Assembly (NCBI RefSeq): GCF_013387495.1
Contig: NZ_JABZEE010000067.1
Coordinates: 1 to 40,089, forward strand
From: Streptomyces sp. PKU-EA00015
Lineage (GTDB): Bacteria; Actinomycetota; Actinomycetes; Streptomycetales; Streptomycetaceae
DNA length: 40,089 nt
Direction: 5' to 3'
Positions 15,178-23,290 of this stretch are shown here, in pieces. The notes under the pieces were generated by a model that did not search any database, was not told the origin of the DNA, and saw nothing but the letters and a program-made list of their open reading frames with translations. The translations under genes were made by a program, and so were the position numbers. Position 1 is the first letter of the stretch; the number at the start of each line of letters is the position of its first letter.

Positions 15178-15376
15178 GATCGCCCCCCTGAACATGATCG
15201 CCCTCTTTGTCCTTGTGCCTGATGAGACAGATGCACCTCCCGCCCGGTTGCGCGATCCCGCGCATCATGGGGGTAACAGTTGAGGGACGAGGACGACACA
15301 GCGGGCTGTGAGGAAGGTCCCAGCGCGGGGCCCTCCACCCGTCGCACGCCGCACCGCTACAGTCCGTCGCGAGGGT

Positions 15377-15397
15377 CGTTACCAGCCAGTAGCAACG
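15377..15397. promoter_or_regulatory. candidate operator upstream of the mutase
   Basis: CGTTACCAGCCAGTAGCAACG: outer CGTT/AACG and inner TAC/GTA form an imperfect dyad 45 nt before the mutase ATG. It resembles the TTACC-x-C-x-GTAA type sites of acyl-CoA-responsive TetR regulators in actinomycetes. Similarity is by eye only. Confidence 0.3.
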
Positions 15398-15441
15398 AAA
15401 AGCCGGGCAGCTCCGGAAGTTCTAGCGGGAGGCACAGTCAC

Positions 15442-17022
15442 ATGGCGCGCGAGTCCGAGTCGGGACTGCCCATCGAGCCGGTCTACGGACCGGCGGACCT
15501 GGCGGGCTGGGACCCGGCCGAGAAACTGGGCGAGCCCGGTGCGTACCCCTTCACACGCGGCGTCTACCCGACGATGTACACCGGCCGGCCCTGGACGATG
15601 CGCCAGTACGCGGGCTTCGGCACGGCCGTCGAGTCCAACGCCCGCTACAAGGAGCTCATCGCCCACGGCACGATGGGCCTTTCCGTCGCCTTCGACCTGC
15701 CGACCCAGATGGGCCACGACTCCGACGCCCCCATCGCGCACGGCGAGGTCGGCAAGGTCGGCGTCGCGATCGACTCGATCGACGACATGCGCGTGCTGTT
15801 CGGCGGGATCCCGCTGGACAAGGTCTCCACGTCGATGACGATCAACGCCCCGGCCGCGCTGCTCCTCCTGCTCTACCAACTGGTGGGCGAGGAGCAGGGC
15901 GTTCCCGCGGACAAGCTGACCGGCACGATCCAGAACGACGTGCTCAAGGAGTACATCGCCCGCGGCACGTACATCTTCCCGCCGAAGCCCTCGCTGCGGC
16001 TGATCGCCGACATCTTCAAGTACTGCAAGGCCGAGATCCCGAAGTGGAACACCATCTCGATCTCCGGCTACCACATGGCGGAGGCCGGTGCCTCGCCCGC
16101 GCAGGAGATCGCGTTCACCCTCGCCGACGGCATCGAGTACGTCCGTACCGCCGTCGCCGCGGGCATGGACGTCGACGACTTCGCGCCCCGCCTGTCGTTC
16201 TTCTTCGTCGCGCGGACGACGATCCTCGAGGAGGTCGCCAAGTTCCGCGCCGCCCGCCGCATCTGGGCCCGGGTGATGAAGGAGGAGTTCGGCGCGAAGA
16301 ACCCGAAGTCGCTGATGCTGCGCTTCCACACGCAGACGGCCGGGGTGCAGCTCACCGCCCAGCAGCCGGAGGTGAACCTGGTGCGCGTCGCGGTGCAGGG
16401 CCTCGCGGCGGTCATGGGCGGTACGCAGTCGCTGCACACCAACTCCTTCGACGAGGCCATCGCCCTGCCGACCGACAAGAGCGCCCGCCTCGCGCTGCGC
16501 ACGCAGCAGGTCCTCGCGTACGAGACGGACGTGACGGCCACCGTCGACCCGTTCGCCGGCTCGTACGTGGTCGAGAAGATGACGGACGACGTGGAGGCGG
16601 CGGCCGTGGCCCTCATGCAGCGCGTCGAGGACCTGGGCGGCGCGGTCAACGCCATCGAGCGCGGCTTCCAGAAGAACGAGATCGAGCGCAGCGCCTACCG
16701 CATCGCGCAGGAGACCGACTCGGGCGAGCGCGTCGTCGTCGGCGTCAACCGCTTCACGCTCGACGCCGAGGAGCCCTACGAGCCGCTCCGCGTCGACCCG
16801 GCGATCGAGGCCCAGCAGGCCGAGCGGCTCGCGAGGCTGCGCGCCGAGCGCGACCAGGGCGCGGTGGACCAGGCCCTCGTGGCGCTGAAGAAGGCCGCCG
16901 AGGGCACGGACAACGTGCTCTACCCGATGAAGGAGGCGCTCAGGGCACGCGCCACGGTGGGCGAGGTGTGCAACGCGCTGCGCGAGGTGTGGGGCACGTA
17001 CGTCCCCACCGACGCGTTCTGA
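15442..17022 (+). CDS. methylmalonyl-CoA mutase-type large (catalytic) subunit
   Basis: 526 aa, the length of stand-alone large subunits; the C-terminal B12-binding domain (DxHxxG) is absent, so a separate small subunit encoded elsewhere is needed. ATG at 15442 with GGGAGG 9 nt upstream. The TIM-barrel substrate domain shows YPTMYTGRPWTMRQYAGFG (42-60), FDLPTQMGHDSD (84-94) and SISGYHMAEAG (206-216; His211 is the active-site His). Specificity positions match methylmalonyl-CoA mutase: Tyr56 (Tyr89 of the Propionibacterium enzyme) and Arg174 in ARGTYIFPP (Arg207); isobutyryl-CoA mutase has Phe and Gln there. It would interconvert succinyl- and methylmalonyl-CoA, a precursor of polyketides. Followed by a strong hairpin. 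Confidence 0.88.
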   Translation: MARESESGLPIEPVYGPADLAGWDPAEKLGEPGAYPFTRGVYPTMYTGRPWTMRQYAGFGTAVESNARYKELIAHGTMGLSVAFDLPTQMGHDSDAPIAHGEVGKVGVAIDSIDDMRVLFGGIPLDKVSTSMTINAPAALLLLLYQLVGEEQGVPADKLTGTIQNDVLKEYIARGTYIFPPKPSLRLIADIFKYCKAEIPKWNTISISGYHMAEAGASPAQEIAFTLADGIEYVRTAVAAGMDVDDFAPRLSFFFVARTTILEEVAKFRAARRIWARVMKEEFGAKNPKSLMLRFHTQTAGVQLTAQQPEVNLVRVAVQGLAAVMGGTQSLHTNSFDEAIALPTDKSARLALRTQQVLAYETDVTATVDPFAGSYVVEKMTDDVEAAAVALMQRVEDLGGAVNAIERGFQKNEIERSAYRIAQETDSGERVVVGVNRFTLDAEEPYEPLRVDPAIEAQQAERLARLRAERDQGAVDQALVALKKAAEGTDNVLYPMKEALRARATVGEVCNALREVWGTYVPTDAF

Positions 17023-17043
17023 TATTCCGGCATACGAAACCCC

Positions 17044-17081
17044 GAGGCGGAGTGTCGCACCCTCGTGCGACACTCCGCCTC
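17044..17081. terminator. 17-bp perfect hairpin abutting the LysE start codon
   Basis: GAGGCGGAGTGTCGCAC (17044-17060), loop CCTC, GTGCGACACTCCGCCTC (17065-17081). It begins 22 nt after the mutase stop and ends on the base before the exporter ATG. Best read as the mutase terminator; it also occupies the place of any ribosome site for the next gene. Confidence 0.75.
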
Positions 17082-17735
17082 ATGTTGGGTGTCACCGATC
17101 TGCCGACCTATCTCGCCGGGCTCGTCCTCATCATCCTGCTGCCGGGGCCGAACTCGCTGTACGTACTGTCCGTCGCCGCCCGCAAGGGCACCCGGACCGG
17201 ATACAAGGCCGCGGCCGGCGTCTTCACCGGCGACACGGTCCTGATGACGTTCGCCGCGCTCGGCGCGGCCTCGCTGCTCCAGACGACTCCGCTGCTGTTC
17301 ATGATCGTGAAGTACGCGGGCGCCGGCTATCTGACCTGGATGGCGATCGGCATGCTGCGGGCGGCATGGGCCATGTGGCGTGCACGCGGCGAGTCGTTCG
17401 GAGACGAGACGGCGGAGACGGCGGCCGACTCGGGGGAGAACCCGTTCCGCCGCGCGCTGATCATCAGCCTGTTCAACCCGAAGGCGATCCTCTTCCTGAT
17501 CTCCTTCTTCGTGCAGTTCGTCGACCCGTCGTACGCGTACCCGGCCGTGTCCTTCCTGGTACTCGGCACGCTGCTGCAGCTCAGCAGCTTCCTGTACCTG
17601 ACGACCCTGATCTTCGGCGGCACGCGGCTCGCCGCCGCCTTCCGCCGTCGCAGGCGGCTGTCGGCCGGTGCGACGTCGGCGGCGGGCGCGCTGTTCCTCG
17701 GCTTCGCGGTGAAGCTCTCGCTCAGCAGCGCGTGA
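17082..17735 (+). CDS. LysE/RhtB-family amino-acid exporter
   Basis: 217 aa, six hydrophobic segments, the family size. The N-terminus MLGVTDLPTYLAGLVLIILLPGPNSLYVLSVAARKG carries the LPGPN signature. GYKAAAGVFTGDTVLMTFAALG and the central FRRALIISLFNPKAILFLISFFVQF (NPK motif) are also diagnostic. Integral membrane, exports amino acids or derivatives (LeuE-type); substrate not predictable. The ATG is preceded directly by a 17-bp hairpin with no Shine-Dalgarno sequence. How it is translated is unclear; an in-frame GTG at 17052 inside the hairpin is a less likely start. Confidence 0.88.
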   Translation: MLGVTDLPTYLAGLVLIILLPGPNSLYVLSVAARKGTRTGYKAAAGVFTGDTVLMTFAALGAASLLQTTPLLFMIVKYAGAGYLTWMAIGMLRAAWAMWRARGESFGDETAETAADSGENPFRRALIISLFNPKAILFLISFFVQFVDPSYAYPAVSFLVLGTLLQLSSFLYLTTLIFGGTRLAAAFRRRRRLSAGATSAAGALFLGFAVKLSLSSA

Positions 17736-17790
17736 CGCGGGGCGCGGCAGGGCCGGTCGGCAGGGGCGCCGGGCCGCTGCGCGGGGCGTC

Positions 17791-18024
17791 TTCCCCACCC
17801 CGCCCCTTCCCGTAACCGGGGCAAGCCCCGGACCCCGTACCGCGCTTCGCGCGGTGTCCTCAAACGCCGGACGGGCTGACAAAGTCAGCCCCGCTGGGGG
17901 CACCTCCCACGGCCGCCAGGCCGTAGGGGGAGATTGAGGCGCTGGGGGTCCCCCCACGCCCGCAGGGCGTAGGGGGCGGGTCCGGGGGCGGAGCCCCCGG
18001 TTAGGGAAGGGGCGGGGTGGGGAA
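17791..18024. repeat. 234-bp element with 21-bp perfect inverted ends
   Basis: The ends TTCCCCACCCCGCC.. (17791-17811) and ..GGCGGGGTGGGGAA (18004-18024) are exact reverse complements. Inside are further hairpins: CCGGGGCAAGCCCCGG, ACCGCGCTTCGCGCGGT, a CAAACGCCGGACGGGCTGA segment, and CCGGGGGCGGAGCCCCCGG. No ORF and no obvious target-site duplication. It lies between convergent genes and fills most of the 17736-18071 gap, so it probably also terminates both. The same opening motif recurs at 39219. Confidence 0.75.
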
Positions 18025-18071
18025 CAGCCCGCCGCAGGCGCCGCGCCCCCGAGCCGCGCCACAGCGCCCCG

Positions 18072-19388
18072 TCAGGTCAGCGCGCGCTTCAACCGCCGTG
18101 CCCGCCGCACCACGCGGCGTACCGCCGCGTGGCGGGGGACCGGGAGGCCGCCCGGCAGGCCCAGGACCGTCAGGCGGCGGCGCTTGAAATAGCGCACCGT
18201 CGACGCGTCGAGCGCCGTGCTCAGGAAGCGTTCCGCCGCCGGCCGCAGATCCGCGCGGATCTGCGGCTGCATCGCGAAGCCCACCGCGCTCAGCAGACCC
18301 GTGAGCCGTTCGTCCGCCTCGGCCGGCGCACCCGCCGCGCCCTCCGCGAGGTCCGGGACCAGCGCGTCGACTACCGTCAGCGGCACGCGGTTGCTGTTCT
18401 GGTACGGCGTGAGCCGGTCCAGCAGCGGCTCCGTGCCCAGCCGGGCGACGGGGATGCCGTAGAACGTGGCCGCCGTGAACAGCGCCGTCGAGAAGCAGCC
18501 CGCGACCAGGCTCGGCCGCAGCTGCCGGTAGAGCACCTCGGCGAGCAGCGGCCGGTCCACGACCGTGAGGCCGACGCCCAGCGACTCCGCCTCGCGCTCC
18601 AGCGTCCGGGTCCAGGAGGCCGGGGCCGTCGGGTGCGGTTTGAACACCACGTTCCGGTGGCCCAGTTCGACCGCGGCCCTGAGCATGCGCAGGTGCTGCG
18701 CCTCCTCCTCCGCGGGCGTGATGATGCCGAGTGCCGCGAGGTACTGGCCCAGCAGAAGCGCCGGCCCCTCGCCGACACCGGGCACGGCTTCCGGCAGGAC
18801 GTCCGACAGTTCCGCGACGATCTTGACGAACGCCTCGGTCGGAACGAGCTGCGGCTCGGCCCCGAACTCGGCGAGCAGCATGGGCCGCAGGCCCGGCACC
18901 AGGTCCAGGTGGAACAGCCGGCGCACCCGTTCGCCGACCAGTGGGTCGATCTTGTTGCGGGTGGGGCCGTAGCTCATCAGCCCGTCCGCGTAGACGTCGA
19001 GCGCCGCGTCCGGGAAGAGCTGGGCGATCGCCAGCGCGGGCGCGACCTGGATCGACTCGACGGCCAGCTCGATGCGGTCGTCGCCGAGGTCCCACAGCTG
19101 CCGCAGGTACCTCTCCCACAGCGGGATGTCGTCCTGGCGCGGCGACCAGCCGCCCGGGTGGAAGGGGGAGATGGCCTCGTTCCACGACAGCACCCCGTCG
19201 AAGCGGCCGCGCAGCCGCTCGAAGCCGGGCATCTCGTCCAGGGACGGTGTGGTCTCGGGCGTGGTCGCGTTGTTGGCGACGAGCAGGAGCCGCCGGTCCG
19301 CGGCGGCGAAGCAGCCGCTGTCGATCGCGGCGGCCACGGTCGCCGCTCCGTACAGGGAGGACGCGTAGAAGATCTGGGTGGTGGGCAT
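18072..19388 (-). CDS. polysialyltransferase-like glycosyltransferase
   Basis: 438 aa. Plan of the bacterial polysialyltransferase family (POLYST, GT-B fold): N-terminal TTQIFYASSLYGAATVAAAI, then YADG at 133-136 (variant of the D/E-D/E-G general-base motif), FKPHP with His252-Pro253 (CMP-binding HP motif), and CFSTALFTAATFYGIP with Ser300-Thr301 (S-S/T motif). The C-terminal end is very basic (RRVVRRARRLKRAL), suited to membrane association. It probably transfers nonulosonic acid from the CMP-sugar made by the divergent arm. The ATG overlaps the stop of the GT2 gene (TGATG at 19386-19390). The exact linkage is unknown. Confidence 0.8.
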   Translation of the reverse strand: MPTTQIFYASSLYGAATVAAAIDSGCFAAADRRLLLVANNATTPETTPSLDEMPGFERLRGRFDGVLSWNEAISPFHPGGWSPRQDDIPLWERYLRQLWDLGDDRIELAVESIQVAPALAIAQLFPDAALDVYADGLMSYGPTRNKIDPLVGERVRRLFHLDLVPGLRPMLLAEFGAEPQLVPTEAFVKIVAELSDVLPEAVPGVGEGPALLLGQYLAALGIITPAEEEAQHLRMLRAAVELGHRNVVFKPHPTAPASWTRTLEREAESLGVGLTVVDRPLLAEVLYRQLRPSLVAGCFSTALFTAATFYGIPVARLGTEPLLDRLTPYQNSNRVPLTVVDALVPDLAEGAAGAPAEADERLTGLLSAVGFAMQPQIRADLRPAAERFLSTALDASTVRYFKRRRLTVLGLPGGLPVPRHAAVRRVVRRARRLKRALT

Positions 19389-20371
19389 CAGGCCGCCGCC
19401 TCCACGGTGAGCGGGGCGGGGCGGCGGCGCACCCGGCGGAGCCGGGAGGCGCGCTCGATGTCCATCGAGTCGAGCGCCTCGTTGAGAACGTCCTGCGGCA
19501 TGCGCTTCAGGGCGGCGGCACTCATGGTGCGCAATTTCCGTGCCACGGCGGGCTCGAACCTTTCGATCGATCCCAAGTGGTGGGAAATGACGGCACAGTA
19601 TGTACGGACGGCCTTCGGAAGAAGGCGGTCGGCCTCCGGGTCATTCGCCGTTTCCTCAAGCACCTGGTCGAATGCCTTGATGAAATCGAGCTGCCGGATG
19701 TCGCCGATCTGCGTCAGCGAGGAAGCGACTCCGCGCCGGTAGAAGATTCCGAGCCGGCTGATCGTCGCGAAAGTTTCCGCCTCGCGGTGCAGCCGCCAGA
19801 TCCAGGGCCGGTCCTCCGCGGTGCGCAGCCCGTGCGTGAAGTGCAGCAGCCCCTGGTCGACGAGTCTGCGGTGGTACATCCCGGCCCACGCGTAGGGGTA
19901 GTCGACGCCGGTGGAGCGGTCGGCGGGCAGGATCCAGTCGCGCGGCCGCAGCACCTCGCCGCGCCGGCCGACGGGCGCCCGGTGCACCTTGCGTTCGCGG
20001 CCCGTGCACTGGACGTGGTCCGTGCGGACGAAGTCGACGCCGAGGCTCTCGTGGGCGGCGAGCAGCGCCTCGAAGTGCCCGGGCGCCAGCCAGTCGTCGC
20101 CGTCGAGGAAGGTGAGGTACTCGCCGCGCGCGGCGTCCAGACCGGTGTTGCGGGCGGTGGCCAGCCCGCCGTTCTGCTCATGTCTGATCAGGACAGCGCC
20201 CGGAACCGAGCGCTCCGCCCGCTCCAGGATCTCCGGAGTGCCGTCCGTCGAGCAGTCGTCGACGAGAAGGAACTCGAAGTCCTCGCGGGCGTTCGCCTGC
20301 AGGCTTTTCAGTGTGTCCGGGGCGTATGTCTGCACGTTGTAGAACGGCACGATGACGGAGAGCTTAACCAC
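19388..20371 (-). CDS. family 2 glycosyltransferase
   Basis: 327 aa from the GTG at 20371 (VVKLSVIVPFYNVQTYAPDTL); an upstream GTG at 20395 would lie across the inferred promoter. GT-A fold: SVIVPFYN, LLVDDCSTDGT with Asp38-Asp39, RNTGLDAARGEYLTFLDGDDW with the metal-binding Asp-Gly-Asp at 90-92, and EDRPWIWRL as the acceptor-side ED motif. Cytoplasmic or membrane-associated, inverting. It probably adds a neutral sugar or builds the linkage of the wall polymer. First gene of a two-gene unit with the polysialyltransferase-like gene. Confidence 0.88.
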   Translation of the reverse strand: MVKLSVIVPFYNVQTYAPDTLKSLQANAREDFEFLLVDDCSTDGTPEILERAERSVPGAVLIRHEQNGGLATARNTGLDAARGEYLTFLDGDDWLAPGHFEALLAAHESLGVDFVRTDHVQCTGRERKVHRAPVGRRGEVLRPRDWILPADRSTGVDYPYAWAGMYHRRLVDQGLLHFTHGLRTAEDRPWIWRLHREAETFATISRLGIFYRRGVASSLTQIGDIRQLDFIKAFDQVLEETANDPEADRLLPKAVRTYCAVISHHLGSIERFEPAVARKLRTMSAAALKRMPQDVLNEALDSMDIERASRLRRVRRRPAPLTVEAAA

Positions 20372-20378
20372 CTGCGCG

Positions 20379-20384
20379 ACGCTA
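20379..20384 (-). promoter_or_regulatory. -10 box, leftward arm of the polymer locus
   Basis: On the minus strand CCTAGCGTC precedes the GTG at 20371, with TAGCGT ending 7 nt before it. The same sequence and spacing occur on the opposite strand at 20546-20551, so leaderless transcription of both arms is inferred. Confidence 0.55.
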
Positions 20385-20448
20385 GGTCGCCACACGGCAT
20401 TCGTATCGACTGCCGGAGGGATGGAAGGTGAACGCAGAGCGTCGACTT

Positions 20449-20505
20449 TGTTAACCCGCCCGTTTCCGAGGCCATCGCCCCGTCCGTAGGCGCTCTGTTA
20501 ACCCG
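20449..20505. promoter_or_regulatory. direct repeats TGTTAACCCG x2 in divergent promoter region
   Basis: TGTTAACCCG occurs at 20449-20458 and 20496-20505, 47 bp apart, between the two divergent -10 boxes. It contains a GTTAAC palindrome, unusual in this GC content. Candidate regulator sites acting on both arms. Confidence 0.45.
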
Positions 20506-20545
20506 TTGTTGCAGTCGAGTTGGGCCGTGAAACGAAATGCCTTCC

Positions 20546-20551
20546 TAGCGT
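20546..20551 (+). promoter_or_regulatory. -10 box, rightward arm of the polymer locus
   Basis: CCTAGCGTC with TAGCGT ending 7 nt before the GTG at 20559, a mirror copy of the leftward promoter. Confidence 0.55.
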
Positions 20552-20558
20552 CCTCGAC

Positions 20559-21875
20559 GTGCCAACACGTACCAGCGAGGCCGTACGGGTAGCCGTACTC
20601 GCCGACTCCGACACCCGGTGGAAATGGGGTGCGCTCACAGCGCGCCGTATCGCCCCGAGCACCTCCGTGGAGCTGAGCGGATTCCTGCTGCGCGGGCGGG
20701 CCACCCCGACACCCCGCCAGCTCACCGAGGTGGGCGTGCGCGCCGACGCGATGCGCGAGGTGACGGGGAACGAGTTCCTGCGGGCGGTCGAGGACGGCTC
20801 GTACGACGTCGTCGTCCTCGCGCTCGTCGGCGGCGGTGTGCAGGCCATGCTGCACGGCCTCGCCGCGCTGGGCCTCCCGCGCCGGCCCGTCGTCGTCACC
20901 GGCTACGTGGGAGTCGTCTACGAGAAGCTCGCCGACGGGCTGCTGCTGCGCCACGGCGCCGATGTCGTCCTCGCCAACTCCCGCCACGACGCGGACCGTT
21001 TCCGCGCCGTGTACGAGGGGGTGGGCGCCGACGCCTCGGCCGTCACCGAGGCCGCGCTGCCCTTCCTCGGCGGGGCCCCGTACCAGCCGGAGGAGGGCCG
21101 CGACACCGTCGTCTTCGCCGCCCAGCCCTCCGTGCCGGACAGCCGCGCCGACCGTACGTACCTGCTGCGCCGCCTCGTCGAGCACGCCCGGCTGCACCCG
21201 CGGCGCGAGGTCCTGCTCAAACTCCGGTCCAAGCCGGGCGAGCACACCACGCACCTGGAGGAGCTGCCGTACCAGAAGCTGGCGGACCGGCTGCCGGGCG
21301 GACTGCCGTCCAACTTCCGCCTGGTCTACGGGAACATGGGCGAGGTTCTGGACCGCACGGACCTGCTGGTCACCGTCTCCTCGACCGCCGCGCTCGAGTC
21401 CCTGCACCGCCGCATCCCCACCGCGATCCTCAGCGACCTCGGGGTGCGCGAGGTGCTCGGCAACCACCACTTCCTCGGCTCGGGCCTGCTGACGTCCTGG
21501 GACCGGCTCGACGGCGGCCACCGTCCCGTGCCCGACGCCGAGTGGCTGGCCCGTCAGGGCGTGGCCGCCGACCGCTCGTACGAGAGCGCCTTCGACGAGG
21601 CCCGAGCGCGGGTCGCGAAGCTGCTGCTCGGCGACGGGCCCGGGCCGATCGCGCCGTACTACACACCGAGCACGGCACCGGGCTACCTGCCGAACATCCT
21701 CGCCCGCCACCACCTGGCCCCCGACGGCGTCCCGCTGCCCGGAGCGGCCCAGAAAGCGGAGGTCACGGGCCTGCGCCGGGTGGTACGCGACGCGGTCCGC
21801 GAGGCGGCGCGCGGCGCCTACCGCCACGGCGTCCAGCGCGTGGCCCCGGTCATCCGCCGGATGGGCGAACTGTGA
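20559..21875 (+). CDS. putative GT-B glycosyltransferase (DUF6716-like)
   Basis: 438 aa from the GTG at 20559 (VPTRTSEAVRVAVLADSDTRWKWG), placed by the TAGCGT box 7 nt upstream. The N-terminal Rossmann half has VAVLADSDTRWKWGALTA and YDVVVLALVGGGVQAML. The second half has LLKLRSKPGEHTTH, FRLVYGNMGEVLDRTDLLVTVSSTAALESL (residues about 248-277; the TVSS turn resembles the nucleotide-sugar site of GT-B enzymes) and PTAILSDLGV. To my recollection this matches proteins named DUF6716 putative glycosyltransferase. No TM segment. It heads the rightward arm, with the CMP-sugar genes behind it, and probably contributes to the same wall polymer. Confidence 0.65.
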   Translation: MPTRTSEAVRVAVLADSDTRWKWGALTARRIAPSTSVELSGFLLRGRATPTPRQLTEVGVRADAMREVTGNEFLRAVEDGSYDVVVLALVGGGVQAMLHGLAALGLPRRPVVVTGYVGVVYEKLADGLLLRHGADVVLANSRHDADRFRAVYEGVGADASAVTEAALPFLGGAPYQPEEGRDTVVFAAQPSVPDSRADRTYLLRRLVEHARLHPRREVLLKLRSKPGEHTTHLEELPYQKLADRLPGGLPSNFRLVYGNMGEVLDRTDLLVTVSSTAALESLHRRIPTAILSDLGVREVLGNHHFLGSGLLTSWDRLDGGHRPVPDAEWLARQGVAADRSYESAFDEARARVAKLLLGDGPGPIAPYYTPSTAPGYLPNILARHHLAPDGVPLPGAAQKAEVTGLRRVVRDAVREAARGAYRHGVQRVAPVIRRMGEL

Positions 21876-22002
21876 CCCGCGCACCCGGCCGCCCGACGGC
21901 CTGCCCCGCGCCCGCGGCGCATGCGCCGCTCGCCCGCGCGGCGGCGTCCCGCACGAGGCCCCCTCGGGGGCCGAACCGCACCCGTACTGCTCAGGAGCCC
22001 CG

Positions 22003-23277
22003 ATGACCGTTCTCGCCGTGATCCCCGCCCGGGGCGGATCCAAGGGCGTCCCGGCCAAGAACCTGGCGCCCGTCGCCGGTGTGCCGCTCGTCGCCCGCGC
22101 CGTGCGCGCCTGCCTCGACGCGCCGCTGGTCACCCACGTCGCCGTCTCCACCGACGACGCCGACATCGCCGCGGCCGCGCGCAGCGCGGGCGCCGAGGTC
22201 GTGCCGCGGCCCGCCGCCATCGCCGGCGACACCGCCACCAGCGAGTCCGCCGTCCTGCACGCCATGGACGCGCACGAGGCCGTGCACGGCGACCGCGTCG
22301 ACGTGGTGCTGCTCGTCCAGTGCACCAGCCCGTTCATCGCCCGCGAGGACGTCGAGGGCGTCGCCCGCGCGGTCGTCGAGGAGGGCGCGGACAGCGCGGT
22401 GACCGTCGCCCCCTTCCACGGCTTCGTGTGGCGCGAGAGCGAGCCCGCCGACGCGGCGGACCCGGCGGTGGCGCAGGCGGTCGGCTCCACCGCCGTCCTC
22501 GTCGACACCGCAACGGCCACCGGCTCCGGCTACGGCGTCAACCACGACGCGTCCTTCCGGCCACGCCGCCAGGACCGCCCGCAGGACTTCCTGGAGACCG
22601 GCGCCGCGTACGCGATGAACGCCGCCGGCTTCCGCGAGGCCGGCCACCGGTTCTTCGGCCGCACCGCACTCGTGCGCACCGACCCCGCCCGCGTCCTCGA
22701 GGTCGACGACCCGCACGACCTGGCCCGCGCCCGGGCGCTCGCGCCGCTGCTGGACGATGCCGCGCTGCCCGCCCGCGAGGACGTCGACGCGGTCGTCCTG
22801 GACTTCGACGGCACCCAGACCGACGACCGGGTCCTCATCGACGCGGACGGCCGCGAGATCGTCGCCGTCCACCGCGGCGACGGCCTCGGCGTCGCCCACC
22901 TGCGCAAGGCCGGACTGGAGCTGCTGATCCTGTCCACCGAGCAGAACCCGGTCGTCGCCGCACGCGCCCGCAAGCTCCAGGTCCCCGTCCTGCACGGCAT
23001 CGACCGCAAGGACCTCGCCCTCAAGCAGTGGTGCGAGGAGAAGGGGATCGCGCCCGAGCGCGTCCTGTACGTCGGCAACGACGTCAACGACCTCCCGTGC
23101 TTCCACCTCGTCGGCTGGCCCGTGGCCGTCGCGAGCGCGCACGACTCCGTACGGGCCGCCGCGCGTGCCGTCACTGCCACGCCCGGCGGAGAGGGCGCGA
23201 TCCGCGAGATCGCCGCCTGGCTCCTCGGCCCGCACCTCCACACCCCTGAAACCACCCCCCTTTCCCCCGAGAAGTAA
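22003..23277 (+). CDS. neuA: CMP-nonulosonate synthetase fused to HAD phosphatase
   Basis: 424 aa, ATG at 22003 with AGGAG upstream. Residues 1-250 are a CMP-sialate synthetase: VIPARGGSKGVPAKNL (6-21), VQCTSPF (105-111), FLETGAAYAMN (196-206) and the metal-binding EVDDPHDL (233-240). Residues 258-415 are a KdsC-type HAD phosphatase: VVLDFDGTQTDD with nucleophile Asp267 and acid Asp269, LILST (308-312), Lys334-area DRKDLALKQW, and YVGNDVNDLP (356-365). Such a fusion would dephosphorylate nonulosonate-9-phosphate and then activate it with CTP, both in the cytoplasm. Next to the NeuB-type synthase (13-nt gap). The product is more likely CMP-Kdn than CMP-Neu5Ac (see findings). Confidence 0.9.
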   Translation: MTVLAVIPARGGSKGVPAKNLAPVAGVPLVARAVRACLDAPLVTHVAVSTDDADIAAAARSAGAEVVPRPAAIAGDTATSESAVLHAMDAHEAVHGDRVDVVLLVQCTSPFIAREDVEGVARAVVEEGADSAVTVAPFHGFVWRESEPADAADPAVAQAVGSTAVLVDTATATGSGYGVNHDASFRPRRQDRPQDFLETGAAYAMNAAGFREAGHRFFGRTALVRTDPARVLEVDDPHDLARARALAPLLDDAALPAREDVDAVVLDFDGTQTDDRVLIDADGREIVAVHRGDGLGVAHLRKAGLELLILSTEQNPVVAARARKLQVPVLHGIDRKDLALKQWCEEKGIAPERVLYVGNDVNDLPCFHLVGWPVAVASAHDSVRAAARAVTATPGGEGAIREIAAWLLGPHLHTPETTPLSPEK

Positions 23278-23290
23278 GGAAATACCCCCC

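Noticed and set aside
17791..18024. Insertion sequence
   Set aside because: There are inverted ends but no transposase and no evident target duplication; kept as a repeat only.
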